A stretch of 64,000 nucleotides of DNA, from the NCBI RefSeq assembly GCF_014192105.1, contig NZ_JACHXK010000001.1, positions 62,001 to 126,000 on the forward strand, written 5' to 3'. Each line of letters starts with the position of its first letter. Within the stretch, counting starts at the first letter, position 1. The notes beneath the pieces were generated by a model that did not search any database, was not told the origin of the DNA, and worked only from the letters and a program-made list of their open reading frames with translations. The stretch comes from Paenibacillus phyllosphaerae (lineage in GTDB: Bacteria; Bacillota; Bacilli; Paenibacillales; Paenibacillaceae). Both the position numbers and the translations under genes were made by a program. Shown here in pieces: positions 45,513 through 57,000 of the stretch.

Positions 45513-45563
45513 TTGACAAAAATAGGATCGTTTCGCTATGTTAGTCTTGCTAAAACGTTTTAG
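45513..45563 (+). promoter_or_regulatory. Esterase promoter with LacI-type operator
   Basis: Perfect TTGACA (45513-45518), 17 bp spacing, CTATGT (45536-45541; TATGTT one base later). The perfect 14-bp palindrome CTAAAACGTTTTAG (45550-45563) overlaps the transcription start region, where a repressor would block. AAAGGAGG (45565-45572) follows before the ATG at 45585. Confidence 0.8.
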
Positions 45564-45584
45564 TAAAGGAGGAACGATCATTCT

Positions 45585-46736
45585 ATGCAACCCGTACATG
45601 AGCTGCACCGAAATCAATCTCTCCATTCCCACGCTTTATTCTTCGATCCCGTTCTGCGTAAGGTGGATTGGTCGCAGGTCGATGCCGAACTCAACAAGGT
45701 GCCCTATATTGAAGAGAAACCTGGGGTGACCGTGCTTGCGAACGGCGATGTCGTCTTTTATTTTCTGGCTCCGAATGCCGAATCCGTTCAAGTGGCGCAT
45801 ATGGGCGGGCCTCGCTGCGATCTACGCCCTTGCGGCGACGGGTACTGGACGGTTACTCTCTCGGGTATTCCGGCCGGATTCCATTATCATCACTATTACG
45901 TGAACGGCATTATGGTCACGAATCCATTGTCGCCTTACGGGTACGGCAGCTTCCAACCGATCAATTACTATGAAATTCCCGATTCGGAGAACGATTTCTA
46001 CCTTCTGCAGCCTGTCCCGCACGGCTCGATCCGAATGGAGCTCTATGAATCCTCCGTTACGGGGCGGACACGCAATTGTTGGGTCTACACGCCGCCTGGC
46101 TATGACCAGCAGTTAGAGCATACCTATCCCGTCCTCTATTTGCAGCATGGGGGAGGCGAGAATGAGACCGGCTGGCTATGGCAAGGCAAAATCCATTATA
46201 TCCTCGATAATCTGATCGCTGCAGGGCAATGCGAAGAGATGGTCGTCGTCATGAATAGCGGCTATGCGTTCCTGGATGAGGAGATGAGCCAATTCCTCCC
46301 GGGAAATTTCGACGCCGTTCTAATGGAGGATTGCATCCCGTTCATCGAGAATCGCTTCCGCGTCAAGACCGACCGGTTACACCGCGCGATGGCCGGCTTA
46401 TCGATGGGCGCTTTCCAGACGCTCCTCACGACATTCAAGCATATCGAGGATTTCGCTTGGATCGGCCTTTTCAGCGGAAGCCTGGCCTGCAAATCCAGCA
46501 GCGAGTACGATCACCGCAAGCTATTCGAGCATCCCGAAGCGTTCAATGACGCAGTCAAGCTGTTGTTCTTGGGCATGGGCGAACAGGAACATGGCTATGA
46601 TCCGATCGTACGCGAGCATCGGGAGCTGACGGATCGCGGCATCAGAAGCGTCTTGTATACCTGCCCCGGCGGGCACGACTGGCATGTGTGGCGCAGAAGC
46701 GTGCATGCGTTCTTGCAGCGCGTGTTCCGGACCTAG
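45585..46736 (+). CDS. CE1-type (feruloyl) esterase with N-terminal CBM48-like domain
   Basis: 383 residues, no signal peptide. Residues about 45-145 resemble the E-set/CBM48 module seen before bacterial CE1 esterases (VVFYFLAPNAESVQV, GFHYHHYYVNG). The alpha/beta-hydrolase (about 150-383) has Ser273 in AGLSMGA and the catalytic His in GGHDWHVW. Probably hydrolyses ferulate or acetate esters on arabinoxylan fragments inside the cell. Forms an operon with a second CE1 esterase 30 bp downstream, under the LacI-type operator. Confidence 0.88.
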   Translation: MQPVHELHRNQSLHSHALFFDPVLRKVDWSQVDAELNKVPYIEEKPGVTVLANGDVVFYFLAPNAESVQVAHMGGPRCDLRPCGDGYWTVTLSGIPAGFHYHHYYVNGIMVTNPLSPYGYGSFQPINYYEIPDSENDFYLLQPVPHGSIRMELYESSVTGRTRNCWVYTPPGYDQQLEHTYPVLYLQHGGGENETGWLWQGKIHYILDNLIAAGQCEEMVVVMNSGYAFLDEEMSQFLPGNFDAVLMEDCIPFIENRFRVKTDRLHRAMAGLSMGAFQTLLTTFKHIEDFAWIGLFSGSLACKSSSEYDHRKLFEHPEAFNDAVKLLFLGMGEQEHGYDPIVREHRELTDRGIRSVLYTCPGGHDWHVWRRSVHAFLQRVFRT

Positions 46737-47555
<819 letters not shown>

Positions 47556-47593
47556 AGGCAAAGCGAATCGGCTAATTATATTGCGGCTAAAAT

Positions 47594-47619
47594 ACCCCCG
47601 TCAGATAAGCGACGGGGGT
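47594..47619. terminator. Bidirectional terminator between the CE1 operon and the secreted GH10 gene
   Basis: Stem ACCCCCGTC/GACGGGGGT with an 8-nt loop; ATTTTA follows on the minus strand. It lies between two convergent transcripts. Confidence 0.75.
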
Positions 47620-47625
47620 TGCTCG

Positions 47626-50463
47626 TTATTGCAGGATCAAACTTGCGATCGCCGAAAGATCGATAATATCGATCACGCCGTCATTGTTCAGATCCATCTG
47701 CTTGAACGTGTTCCAGTCCGGATCGGCTGCCTTCTTGCCGTATGCGGCGGCGGCCATGGCGAGATCTCCGATGGAGTATCTTCCGTCTTCGTTCAAGTCG
47801 CCGGAAGACTTGCTTACGATTCGGAGCGTATGCTCGGCTGCTGCAAGCGACACCTCTTCGCCGTCAGCGTTTGCCAGATGTCCTTGCGGGAGCTCGATAC
47901 TGGTACTCGATGCCGTATCAATCGCTTTCCATTTTATTTTCAGCAAGTCTCCATCAGCTGTTATCGCATGGTCAGGCCCTTCGCTGGCCATCAGCACGCG
48001 AACCTCCCCCGGAGTATCGGAGTCCACCGCGATCACCTGGGTACCCTGCTGAAGCGATTCGGCGGCAATGAATTGAAGCTTCGCCGGATCATAGGTGAAG
48101 ATCAGGTCTTGCGCCAGGATGCCATTGCCCTCCTGCACGTCCTTTAATCCGTACGTCAATTCCAATGTGTCTCCCGTATTCACTTGCGTCTTGCCTTGCA
48201 AAGAAGCGACCGGTGAAGCGGATTGGTCAGCCTTGCCGGACAATGTCAGTACCCCGAATGTGGAAGGGTCCATATATCCCGTGCCGGTCGTATCGTTCCA
48301 CGCCGCAACGCTTTGGCGGATGCCGTCCTTGGCGTCATTGATCTGAACGTCAAAGCCGAGCTTCTTGCCGTTCTCAGCCGTGATGGCATCCAGCGGAATT
48401 TGCGCCTCAACCGTGTAACCCGTGGCGGACTTATGGACTGCCGAGGCGAATCCATCCTCTTGGCTCTCCGGATTGAACGAAGTTTCGTTGTCGAAGTTCA
48501 CGCGGTACTGCCCGTCATCGTCCTGATAGGACGAAACCTTGGCGTTATTCTGATCCAGGAAGATCTCGATAGAATCTTGTTCCCATGCATTCGCGTTGGT
48601 CTTATCCAACTGCGCATCATTCACCTGGATCAGGACGTACAGGTTCTGATCGTCCCATAGCGCTCGAGCCGTGCCAGACGCCCCTTGCCAAGCCGTCTGA
48701 TAGCGGTTCACCGCCATGGCTGGCGCTTGGCTCCACGCGGCATCGACGGTACCGTCAACGACAGGCGTAGCATAGGTTGCTGTTCCTTGGTTGGCGCTAG
48801 ACGATGTCGGCGGATGTTCCTCGATGAATTTATCGGGATCGACTACGCCGTAATAAGCGGGCTTGGCTTGCAGATCTTTATCGAACAGCAGCGGGTTGCT
48901 CTCCGATCTCCAGCTCGTCGCATCGTTCAAGCCCCAGAAGGTCACGCGCGCGATATGATCCGCATGCTCCTGGTAGAGCTGGAATAACTGCGCGTACAGA
49001 TACCCTTGGGCAATGGCTTGCTTCTCGGTCAGTTGCGAGTCGCTGCCAGCTTGAATATCCAGCTCGGTGACGCTTACTTCTACGCCCAGGGAGATAAATT
49101 TCTCCAAGGACAGCTTCACGTTGTTCGGGTTCGTATTGACGCTATAGTGCGCCTGCATGCCGATGCCGTCGACCAGCAGCTTGCCGGGATGGGTCTGCGC
49201 GTATTTGTCGTTCAGTTCTTTCACCATGCTGTAGATCGCTTGCGCTTTGTTCTGGTTATCGTCGTTATAATCGTTGTAATACAGCTTGATATCCCATTCC
49301 GGATGCGCGTCCAACACCTCTCGGGCCGCCAGGAAAGCCTGCTCGACGTAATCCTCCCCGATGGCGTTGTACCAAGCGGATTTGCGCAAAGCGGCTTTCC
49401 AATTCGACGGATTGGACGGGTTATCGTTCATCGCTTCATTGACGACGTCCCAAGAGATCACCCGGTCGCCGTAATGCTCTACAACCGTCTTGATATGCGT
49501 CCGCAAATTGCCAAGCGCTTCCTCGCGCCCGAGCGGAACGCCGTCCGACGTATTCATCCAGGCAGGCGTCTGCTGATGCCACACGAGCACGTGCCCATGC
49601 ACGCTTAGTCCTTGCGCCAGCGCCCCGTCGACCAGGTTATCCGACCAGGTGAAGTTCCCCTTCGTCGGCTGCGTCGCATCCGGCTTCATCGCGTTCTCCG
49701 CCGTAATGACGTTATGATGATGCTTGAGCAAATCGAGCCTAACGCCGCCCAGATCCGAAGTCGATGCCACGTTGCCGATTAAGAAGTCATCCTGATACAC
49801 GTCCTTAATCGGAGCCAGATCCTTCTGAATGGAGACGGGGCCGGAACCGCGTTCAAAGCTAATATCGTCGATATAGAAGGAAGCCGTCGCGTTATTCGGG
49901 CTTTCCACATAGATGGTCAAGAACTCGTCGCCGACGCTGTTGTAACGGAAGGAACCTTCGTATAATACCCACCCGTCATCGGTGCTGATCGTTTGGGCTT
50001 GCAGGCTGTTATAGCCGGCGCCGTCGCCTTGACCGACCTGGGTGGACAGCTGGATCTCCGAACTTGCCGGGGAGATCAGCTTGACCCAGGCCGATATGGT
50101 GTATTCATAACCCTTATCGACGTACGGTTCCACTCGCAGCGCAGGACCATTCCATGTCTGCGTTCGGCCCTCCACCTTCAGCGCGTAGGAACCACCGTCC
50201 GTATGATTGGCTTCGTTGGTGACGGTCAGCGTCTCCGTGCCCGCGCGTCCGGCAAAACCGCCTGTCGTCTGATCCTCGAACGTAACGGTGCTAAAAGGCA
50301 GTGCCGGGTTTCGAGTCCCCTCTTCTTCACCTGCAACCGCGGTGACGACGGCGTCGCTGGAAGCCGAAGCTGCAGCTTCGGCTGTCGGCGCAAGCCACAC
50401 GGCAGGAATAAGCAACGATGCAGCGAGCAATTGCGAGACAGCTTGCTTGAACCTTCTCCTCAT
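47626..50463 (-). CDS. Secreted GH10 xylanase with CBM22, CBM9, cohesin-like and dockerin modules
   Basis: 945 residues. Signal peptide (about 1-31); CBM22-type module (about 56-210); GH10 barrel (about 215-545) with acid/base Glu in [10 protein letters not shown] and nucleophile Glu in [13 protein letters not shown]9-type module (about 565-745: [34 protein letters not shown]); cohesin-like module (about 748-886: [28 protein letters not shown]); C-terminal type I dockerin (about 887-945) with two calcium loops [12 protein letters not shown] and [12 protein letters not shown]. No SLH anchor. Attacks arabinoxylan outside the cell. A cohesin and a dockerin on the same chain suggest assembly with itself or with the two GH43 proteins upstream. 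Controlled by promoter 50562-50620 and cre 50502-50515. Confidence 0.93.
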   Translation of the reverse strand: MRRRFKQAVSQLLAASLLIPAVWLAPTAEAAASASSDAVVTAVAGEEEGTRNPALPFSTVTFEDQTTGGFAGRAGTETLTVTNEANHTDGGSYALKVEGRTQTWNGPALRVEPYVDKGYEYTISAWVKLISPASSEIQLSTQVGQGDGAGYNSLQAQTISTDDGWVLYEGSFRYNSVGDEFLTIYVESPNNATASFYIDDISFERGSGPVSIQKDLAPIKDVYQDDFLIGNVASTSDLGGVRLDLLKHHHNVITAENAMKPDATQPTKGNFTWSDNLVDGALAQGLSVHGHVLVWHQQTPAWMNTSDGVPLGREEALGNLRTHIKTVVEHYGDRVISWDVVNEAMNDNPSNPSNWKAALRKSAWYNAIGEDYVEQAFLAAREVLDAHPEWDIKLYYNDYNDDNQNKAQAIYSMVKELNDKYAQTHPGKLLVDGIGMQAHYSVNTNPNNVKLSLEKFISLGVEVSVTELDIQAGSDSQLTEKQAIAQGYLYAQLFQLYQEHADHIARVTFWGLNDATSWRSESNPLLFDKDLQAKPAYYGVVDPDKFIEEHPPTSSSANQGTATYATPVVDGTVDAAWSQAPAMAVNRYQTAWQGASGTARALWDDQNLYVLIQVNDAQLDKTNANAWEQDSIEIFLDQNNAKVSSYQDDDGQYRVNFDNETSFNPESQEDGFASAVHKSATGYTVEAQIPLDAITAENGKKLGFDVQINDAKDGIRQSVAAWNDTTGTGYMDPSTFGVLTLSGKADQSASPVASLQGKTQVNTGDTLELTYGLKDVQEGNGILAQDLIFTYDPAKLQFIAAESLQQGTQVIAVDSDTPGEVRVLMASEGPDHAITADGDLLKIKWKAIDTASSTSIELPQGHLANADGEEVSLAAAEHTLRIVSKSSGDLNEDGRYSIGDLAMAAAAYGKKAADPDWNTFKQMDLNNDGVIDIIDLSAIASLILQ

Positions 50464-50501
50464 TTCATGCGTTCCCCCTTATTCAAGTTGCGCACAACCG
50501 T

Positions 50502-50515
50502 TTAAAACGCTTACA
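50502..50515 (-). promoter_or_regulatory. CcpA cre site in the GH10 leader
   Basis: Minus strand TGTAAGCGTTTTAA, 13 of 14 matches to TGWNANCGNTNWCA, between the -10 (50562) and the start codon (50463). Confidence 0.7.
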
Positions 50516-50561
50516 CCCCTTGATTGCCCGAGGTCAACGAACGGCTGTGTCGCGTATAAAA

Positions 50562-50620
50562 AGCATAAATTCCCAGCCAATAATGAACAACCTGTCGCTT
50601 TTCAGTTCAATACCTGATAA
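50562..50620 (-). promoter_or_regulatory. AraC-type regulated promoter of the secreted GH10 gene
   Basis: Minus strand: distal half-site CAGGTATT (50609-50616), proximal half-site CAGGTTGTTC (50585-50594) 22 bp on, -35 TTGTTC (50585-50590), 17 bp spacing, -10 TATGCT (50562-50567). The proximal half-site is identical to that of the 26.2 kb promoter. Confidence 0.75.
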
Positions 50621-50641
50621 ACTTCCACTTTTGTGACAAAT

Positions 50642-50659
50642 GGGGGACATTCGTCCCCC
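50642..50659 (-). terminator. Hairpin after the 50.7-53.9 kb GH43 gene
   Basis: Perfect 7-bp stem GGGGGAC/GTCCCCC with a 4-nt loop, ATTTG following on the minus strand. Moderate terminator directly before the next regulated promoter. Confidence 0.6.
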
Positions 50660-50684
50660 TGCTATGACTGGCTTGCCTTGTTCA

Positions 50685-53600
50685 TTATCCCAGAATCTTC
50701 GTTGCCACGTACGCCAGATCCACGATATCGATCTTGCCGTCATTGTTCATGTCCGCTGCCTTGGCCGTTGCCCAATCCGCGCTGCCGGAATCCTTGCCAT
50801 AATGGGACGCAACCATCGCAAGGTCGCCTACGGAATAGCGTCCGTCTTGGTTCAAGTCCGCGGAAGCTGGTTTCACGACCGCTGCTTTGAAGGTATCTGC
50901 GGCTTGGATCAGCACAGTTACCGCATTGTCGACTTCGGACTGCGTCGCGTTTGCCTTGTCTTTGACGGCTTTGGCCGCAGCAATCGCTGCTTCAAGCGCA
51001 TCTCTGGCCGCTTGCGGGTATTGACCCGGCTGCATGCCCACGACTGCCGCATCATAGAGGATTTGCGCATTCGTGATCGCATCGTTCAATGCCGTCTTGT
51101 CGACAACCACTTCCACGCTGCTTACCGCGATGCTTGCGCTGCCAAGAGCAGCTTCAATCTCGGTTCCTGCCGCCGTCACGCCAAGCAAGGCTTGGGTAGC
51201 CGCGATCGTTCCCGTCGTATCGTGAACCCCGTCTTTCACCTTGAACGTGACATTCAGCACCGGCGTGCTGGCGCCGGATACACTGCCAATGTTGGCTGCA
51301 ATGAGTCTGACTTGCCCTGCCGTCTTCGTATCTTCGCCCACGACTTGAATGTTGTCGTTCGCGCCTGCCGCACTTACGTATTCGAATTTGTCGGCATCAT
51401 AGGACAACGTGATATCCTCGGCGTATACATTTTGTATCATATGGTCCAGCTTAACGGACACGGCAAAGCTTGCGCCAGGTTTCACGCTTGCCGCTGCCGA
51501 GAGGGAAGCCGTCGGTCCTTGCTCCTGCACCGGCGGCCAGATCGGATCCGCTGCCGAATTGCTCGTCGTCAGATAGATGCGATCGATGATGAGTCCGTCT
51601 TCTCTGCCCCAGAAGTTCAGTTCATGCACGCCGGCAGGGATAGTCAATGCCGCGCCGCCGACCACGGCCGCGCCGCCGCTACTGAGATTAACCCATTTGA
51701 ACTGACCTCCGCTGACGCCTTCGATGCCATTGGCGGTAAATTTGTATTGATTGTCCAGCCCGACGTGGATGGAGTCCGAATTATAATCCACGCTCTTGGC
51801 CAAAATCCACACCTTGTACGTGCCTGCTGCCGGAACGTTGATTCGGTAGCCCAGCTTGGAGCCCGAAGCAAGCGTCGCCGCATCCGTGCCCGACATGGCG
51901 AAGCCCGTATCCGGCCCGAAGAGCATCGCTTTGGTAGACTGGCCGTCAACCAGCGACCACGTATGGCCGTTGATCGTGCCCGATACATAGGCGTTCTCCG
52001 TGTTCTCCGCTGCGGTCTCGGCTTCGATCGCCACCATCGAAGGCGTATCGAATTGGATGGTGTAGACCGATGTCTGCAGGCCTTCCCTGCTGACTTCCAC
52101 CTCGGCCTTACCCGGGACTCCTGCTGCTTGCGTGATCGTAACACTCGCATCAGGATCGTTGGGAACGGCGGTCACTTGAGGCGGTGCAGATCCTGCGGGC
52201 ACATCGATCGCATAACTGTAGATACTCGGACTGAACCCGCTCACTTGAACGCCGCCCACTTGGAGCTGCTTCAGATTCGTATCGAAGTTCGACCCTTCCA
52301 GCTGTTCGCCGATGACGAAATGATCGAAGTCAACGTAACCGCCCGTCGTCTTGGTTGCGTAATTGAACAAGGCGAAGCGATAACCCATAAAATGCGGAAG
52401 CGTATACGACATCTGAAGCGTGCTTCCGATCGAAGCCCAACGCCTTCCGTCCAGACTATAATAGAAGTACGCCTTATCCGTCCGGTTCTTGAAATCATTC
52501 TCAACCCTGAGATACACGATATCTTGCGAGAGCGGCACATTCGCAGCTTCCGTAACGGAACTTGCACTGCCTTGTGCCATAACGATCGATTTTGCCGTGC
52601 CGGACATCTTAACGCCGACAAAACCGTAATTGGCCTGGAACGCGGCAATTCCGGCATAATCCCCGTCTTTCATCTGACTGACATCGATCGAGATCGTCCC
52701 CGTGCTTTCCGGTCCGAACGTTCTTTGCGTCAGCGTGTTGCGGGCATCGAGAATGCCGCTGCTCGTTCTGCCGGTTGTCAGCCGCAAGTAACCTGGGCGA
52801 TCGGTCAGCGACCAGTATCGATTGTCCGGATTGTGATTCCACTGCCATACCGGCGCAAGATTGGAGCCGTTGTCGTCGTTCTCTCCGCTTGCGGTCACCG
52901 TATGGTACGCATGGATTTTCTCTTCGCGCTGGTCGAAGTTATCCGATGACACCCAAGATTTCGACAGTTCGGCAGGGATGCCGGTATCGTTGACATCTCC
53001 GAATACAGGCCACCCGTCCTCGCTCCATGTCATCGGCACGATGTATGGGATTCGTCCGACGGATCCGTAATCTTGGAACAGCATGCCGTACCATTTGCCG
53101 TCCGGGGTTTGAACGATGCCCCCTTGCGCCACGCCGGCACCGTTCGAGTTGCTTCCCGACCTTAGCGCAACCTTTCCTTCGTAGTTGCCATCGATACGGT
53201 CCGCCCGATGCACGAGCTCCGTGCGGATCCCGCCTGCCGGCCACGAGATATTGAAGATGTAGTATTTTCCGTTGATTTTATAGATGTGCGAGCCCTCGGC
53301 GCCAAGGCCGCCGGACCCTCCGGGAGCGCTCGCATTTTGAATAATCGTCTTATTCATGCCGCCTGGTTTGATTGCCGTGGCATCTGCCGTCAGTTCAATG
53401 ACCTTGATCGTTCCATTGCCATACACCATATAGACGCGTCCGTCATCGTCGAACAGCAGCGACATGTCATGATAAACCCCGCCGGCAAGCTCATGCTTCT
53501 CCCACGGTCCATTCTCGATGTCGGCGGTTTGGAAGATGAACGTTTTCCCGATATCGTTGGAGGCGAAGACGACATAGAATTTGCCGTCGTGGTATCGGAT

Positions 53601-53930
53601 GCTGCTCGCCCAAGAGCCTTGCCCGTAGATGTTCTGCCCGTTGGACATCGTCTGCTTATCGCCATCGGCGAGAATATCGTAAACATAATTGACGATCTCC
53701 CAATTGACGAGATCCTTGGACTTCATGACCGGAACGCCCGGATTCATGTGCATCGTCGTACTGGTCATGTAATAGGCATCATTGACCCGTATGACGGAAA
53801 CATCCGGTACGTCCGCCCATAGGATCGGATTCTTGGCCGTCGTTTCCTCTGCATAAGTCGTTCCGACTGGCAGATAACTTAGCATGAACGCAAAAGCAAG
53901 CAGGATCAGCGCTATTCTTCTTGTAAGCAT
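50685..53930 (-). CDS. Secreted GH43 enzyme with CBM35-like, cohesin-like, FIVAR and dockerin modules
   Basis: 1081 residues from the ATG at 53930 (GGAGG upstream); the longer reading to 53996 crosses an intercistronic hairpin and lacks a signal. Signal peptide (about 1-28, ends TYA); GH43 propeller (about 33-330; base Asp in WADVPDVSV, acid Glu in GAEGSHIYK); DUF1349-type beta-sandwich (about 345-545); cadherin-like sandwich (about 550-630); CBM6/35-type module (about 633-780, starting VAIEAETAAEN); cohesin-like module (about 785-918); FIVAR helical region (about 922-1010); dockerin (about 1022-1081) with loops DLNQDGRYSVGD and DMNNDGKIDIVD. The catalytic part matches the cytoplasmic GH43 at 6470-7978. 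The last 450 residues are nearly the same as in 54064-57555. Confidence 0.92.
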   Translation of the reverse strand: MLTRRIALILLAFAFMLSYLPVGTTYAEETTAKNPILWADVPDVSVIRVNDAYYMTSTTMHMNPGVPVMKSKDLVNWEIVNYVYDILADGDKQTMSNGQNIYGQGSWASSIRYHDGKFYVVFASNDIGKTFIFQTADIENGPWEKHELAGGVYHDMSLLFDDDGRVYMVYGNGTIKVIELTADATAIKPGGMNKTIIQNASAPGGSGGLGAEGSHIYKINGKYYIFNISWPAGGIRTELVHRADRIDGNYEGKVALRSGSNSNGAGVAQGGIVQTPDGKWYGMLFQDYGSVGRIPYIVPMTWSEDGWPVFGDVNDTGIPAELSKSWVSSDNFDQREEKIHAYHTVTASGENDDNGSNLAPVWQWNHNPDNRYWSLTDRPGYLRLTTGRTSSGILDARNTLTQRTFGPESTGTISIDVSQMKDGDYAGIAAFQANYGFVGVKMSGTAKSIVMAQGSASSVTEAANVPLSQDIVYLRVENDFKNRTDKAYFYYSLDGRRWASIGSTLQMSYTLPHFMGYRFALFNYATKTTGGYVDFDHFVIGEQLEGSNFDTNLKQLQVGGVQVSGFSPSIYSYAIDVPAGSAPPQVTAVPNDPDASVTITQAAGVPGKAEVEVSREGLQTSVYTIQFDTPSMVAIEAETAAENTENAYVSGTINGHTWSLVDGQSTKAMLFGPDTGFAMSGTDAATLASGSKLGYRINVPAAGTYKVWILAKSVDYNSDSIHVGLDNQYKFTANGIEGVSGGQFKWVNLSSGGAAVVGGAALTIPAGVHELNFWGREDGLIIDRIYLTTSNSAADPIWPPVQEQGPTASLSAAASVKPGASFAVSVKLDHMIQNVYAEDITLSYDADKFEYVSAAGANDNIQVVGEDTKTAGQVRLIAANIGSVSGASTPVLNVTFKVKDGVHDTTGTIAATQALLGVTAAGTEIEAALGSASIAVSSVEVVVDKTALNDAITNAQILYDAAVVGMQPGQYPQAARDALEAAIAAAKAVKDKANATQSEVDNAVTVLIQAADTFKAAVVKPASADLNQDGRYSVGDLAMVASHYGKDSGSADWATAKAADMNNDGKIDIVDLAYVATKILG
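50692..52048 (-). repeat. Direct repeat copy 1 (CBM35-cohesin-FIVAR-dockerin coding segment)
   Basis: About 1.36 kb aligned with 54071-55427 at a constant offset of 3379 bases at both ends, so without net length change. Most differences I see fall in the FIVAR part; cohesin and CBM35 parts are almost identical. Confidence 0.85.
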
Positions 53931-53962
53931 CGATTCGATTTCCTCCTCACGCAGGAATGAAA

Positions 53963-53986
53963 GATGGGAGACCAGCGTCTCCCATC
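53963..53986 (-). terminator. Intercistronic hairpin between the two large GH43 genes
   Basis: Perfect 10-bp stem GATGGGAGAC/GTCTCCCATC with a 4-nt loop, followed on the minus strand by TTTCATT. No promoter is visible between the two genes (134 bp), so this is probably a partial terminator or mRNA stabiliser within a two-gene operon. Confidence 0.6.
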
Positions 53987-54063
53987 GGTGGAACATGCTT
54001 TGCGCTAAAGTGACTCACTTGGTTGAACGGATGAAATGATAAGCGTCAAGCCTAAGTCATGCG

Positions 54064-57000
54064 TTATTGGAGAATCTTCGTTGCGACGTACGCCAGATCC
54101 ACGATATCGATCTTGCCGTCATTGTTCATGTCCGCTGCCTTGGCCGTTGTCCAATCCGCGCTGCCGGAATCCTTGCCATAATGGGACGCAACCATCGCAA
54201 GGTCGCCTACGGAATAGCGTCCGTCTTGGTTCAGGTCCGCGGAAGCTGGTTTCACGACCGCTGCCTTGAAGGTATCCACTGCGCTGCCCAGTGCGGTTAC
54301 CGCGTTGTCGACTTCGGACTGCGTCGCGTTTGCCTTGTCTTTGACAGCCTTAGCTGCTTCAATCGCTGCTCCCAGAGCATCTTTGGCCGCTTGCGGGTAT
54401 TGACCCGGCTGCGTGCCCACGACTGCCGCGTCATAGAGGCTTTGCGCATTCGTGATCGCCGTGGTCAATGCCGTCTTATCGACAACCACTTCCACGCTGC
54501 CTACCGCGATGCTCGCGCTGCCCAGAGCAGCTTCGATCTCGGTTCCTGCCGCCGTCACGCCAAGCAAAGCTTGGGTAGCCGCGATCGTTCCCGTCGTATC
54601 GTGAACCCCGTCTTTCACCTTGAACGTGACATTCAACACCGGCGTGCTGGTACCGGATACGCTGCCGATATTGGCGGCAATGAGTCTGACTTGCCCTGCC
54701 GTCTTCGTATCTTCGCCCACGACCTGAATGTTGTCGTTCGCGCCTTCCGCGCTTACGTATTCGAATTTGTCGGGATCATAGGACAACGTGATATCCTCGG
54801 CATATACATTTTGTATCATATGGTCCAGCTTAACGGACACGGCAAAGCTTGCGCCAGGTTTCACGCTTGCCGCTGCCGAGAGGGAAGCCGTCGGTCCCGG
54901 CTGCTGCACCGGCGGCCAGACCGGATCGGCTGCCGAATTGCTCGTCGTCAGATAGATGCGGTCAATCGTCAAACCGTCTTCCCTGCCCCAGAAGTTCAAT
55001 TCGTGCACGCCGGCAGGAATAGTCAATGCCGCGCCCCCGACCACAGCCGAGCCTCCGTTGCTGAGGTTGACCCATTTGAACTGACCCCCGCTGACGCCTT
55101 CGATGCCATTGGCGGTAAATTTGTATTGATTGTCCAGCCCGACGTGGATGGAGTCCGAATTATAGTCCACGCTCTTGGCCAGAATCCACACATTGTACGT
55201 GCCTGCTGCCGGAACGTTGATTTTGTAGCCCAGCTTGGATCCGGAAGCGAGCGTCGCCGCATCTGTTCCGGACATGGCGAAGCCCGTATCCGGCCCGAAC
55301 AGCATCGCTTTGGTAGACTGCCCGTCAACCAGCGACCATGTATGACCGTTGATCGTGCCCGATACATAGGCGTTCTCCGTGTTCTCCGCTGCCGTTTCCG
55401 CCTCGATCGCCACGATGGAAGGCGTATTGACCGTTACCGATAGTTGCGCGGTTACGGCTTCGCCTAATGTCCCCTTGTAACGAACCGTCACTTGCGCCGT
55501 TCCGCTAGCTTTGGCCGTAATGGTCCCGTTCGCCACGTCGGCAACCTCAGGATTTGCATTGGTGTAAGTCGCTGTCTTCGTGACATCCTCTGTATGCCCA
55601 TCCATATATTCCGCCGTTACTTTGAAGGCTGCGGTTCGACCGGCCTCAAGCGCGAACGAAGCATTGTCGACGGTAATTTTCTTGACGGTAAGCTCGCTGT
55701 TCAAATCCTTGACCAGCAAATGAAGGGTATCGCTCTTGCCGCCATAGCTGACATTCATGCTAGTCGATCCATAGCCAACGCCGGTCACGATTCCGTTATT
55801 CACGCTTACGATGCCGCTTTGCGCAGGGGTTACGACGGCCTGAGCCGTCACATCCTCGCTTGTGCCGTCGGCATATACGGCGGTTGCTTGGATCGAAGCC
55901 TGGTTGGTGCCGGATACAATATCGATTTTCTGTTTATCGATCGAGGCGTTGATTGCAACGAGCTCGTGCGCTTCTCTCTTCTGCCCGAACTGCCAATGAT
56001 CGATCTTGAACAGATTCCCTGCGGAGGCTCCCCGGTAGACCATGTATAGATCGTGGATGCCTGACGCGCCGGATACGCTTGTCGTCTTGGACTGGTAGTC
56101 CGTCTCGCCGCCTGTGTTAGCAACCGGAAGCGTCCCGACCAACGGGCCGTCGGCGCTGTCCAGACGCAGTTCGATTCTACTGCCAATAGAGCCGCTTGCT
56201 ACATTGGCCGTGAATGTACCGGCGCCGGCCGTGCCGAAATCAACATTGGATACGGCCGTCCAGTCACCATCTTGGATGCTGCTGACGCTTAGGTTAATGC
56301 TGTCGACCATACCGCCTGGCTCGGTCGTGCTTTCCGTAGCGATGCCGCCGTTCCAACCGATGGTTTCCGCTTCGACTCTTGTATAAGGGTCGACGTTGTT
56401 CACCTGAGGAACACCTGTATAATCGCCGGTAATATTCTGAATGACGCCGTTGGCATCGAAGCTTACCTTATTGACGTGCGCGTTACGATAGCCGTGGGGC
56501 TGGCCCCCCATTTGCGGGTACGTCCCGCTCTCGGCCATCGCCTTGGCCAGCGTCTGCGCATGATAGGTGATATACCACTGATCATTGAATTCGAACATCG
56601 CATGGTGATTGTTACCGCCCACGCCGAAGAATGCGGCAGGGTTCGGTAGGATCGTTTTGACATAAGTAAACGGCCCCATCGGATTGTCGCTTACCATGTA
56701 AGCAATCGTTCCCGTAGGAATATCCGCCGGATGACTGCCCGAGAAATTCGTGCAATAGGAGTAGTAGTACTTGCCGTTGTACTTGTTGATGCCGGAGTCC
56801 TCGAAGAGCCACGGCGGATTGATCGGTTTCACGACGCCGTTGCTAGCCGTCAGGTCGAGGCTGATCATATCCGCGCCGAGCTTGGCGACGCGTGCGGTTC
56901 CCGGATCGGATTCCTTGCCTGCCGGAACGCCGCCGCCAAAGTACAAGTACCCGCTTCCGTCATCGTCCACGAGCACCGCAGGGTCGAACAGCCATGTCAC

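Noticed and set aside
50640-52949. Very long plus-strand open frame opposite the 50.7 kb GH43 gene (769 codons)
   Set aside because: Antisense shadow of a high-GC coding region; its wording is Arg/His/Ile-rich with no recognisable domain, and the minus strand carries clear modules. A sister frame opposite the 54 kb gene is similar only because the coding strand is duplicated.
53931-53996. 22-residue extension of the 50.7 kb GH43 upstream of its signal peptide
   Set aside because: It crosses a perfect hairpin and would bury the signal peptide; the ATG at 53930 has GGAGG.
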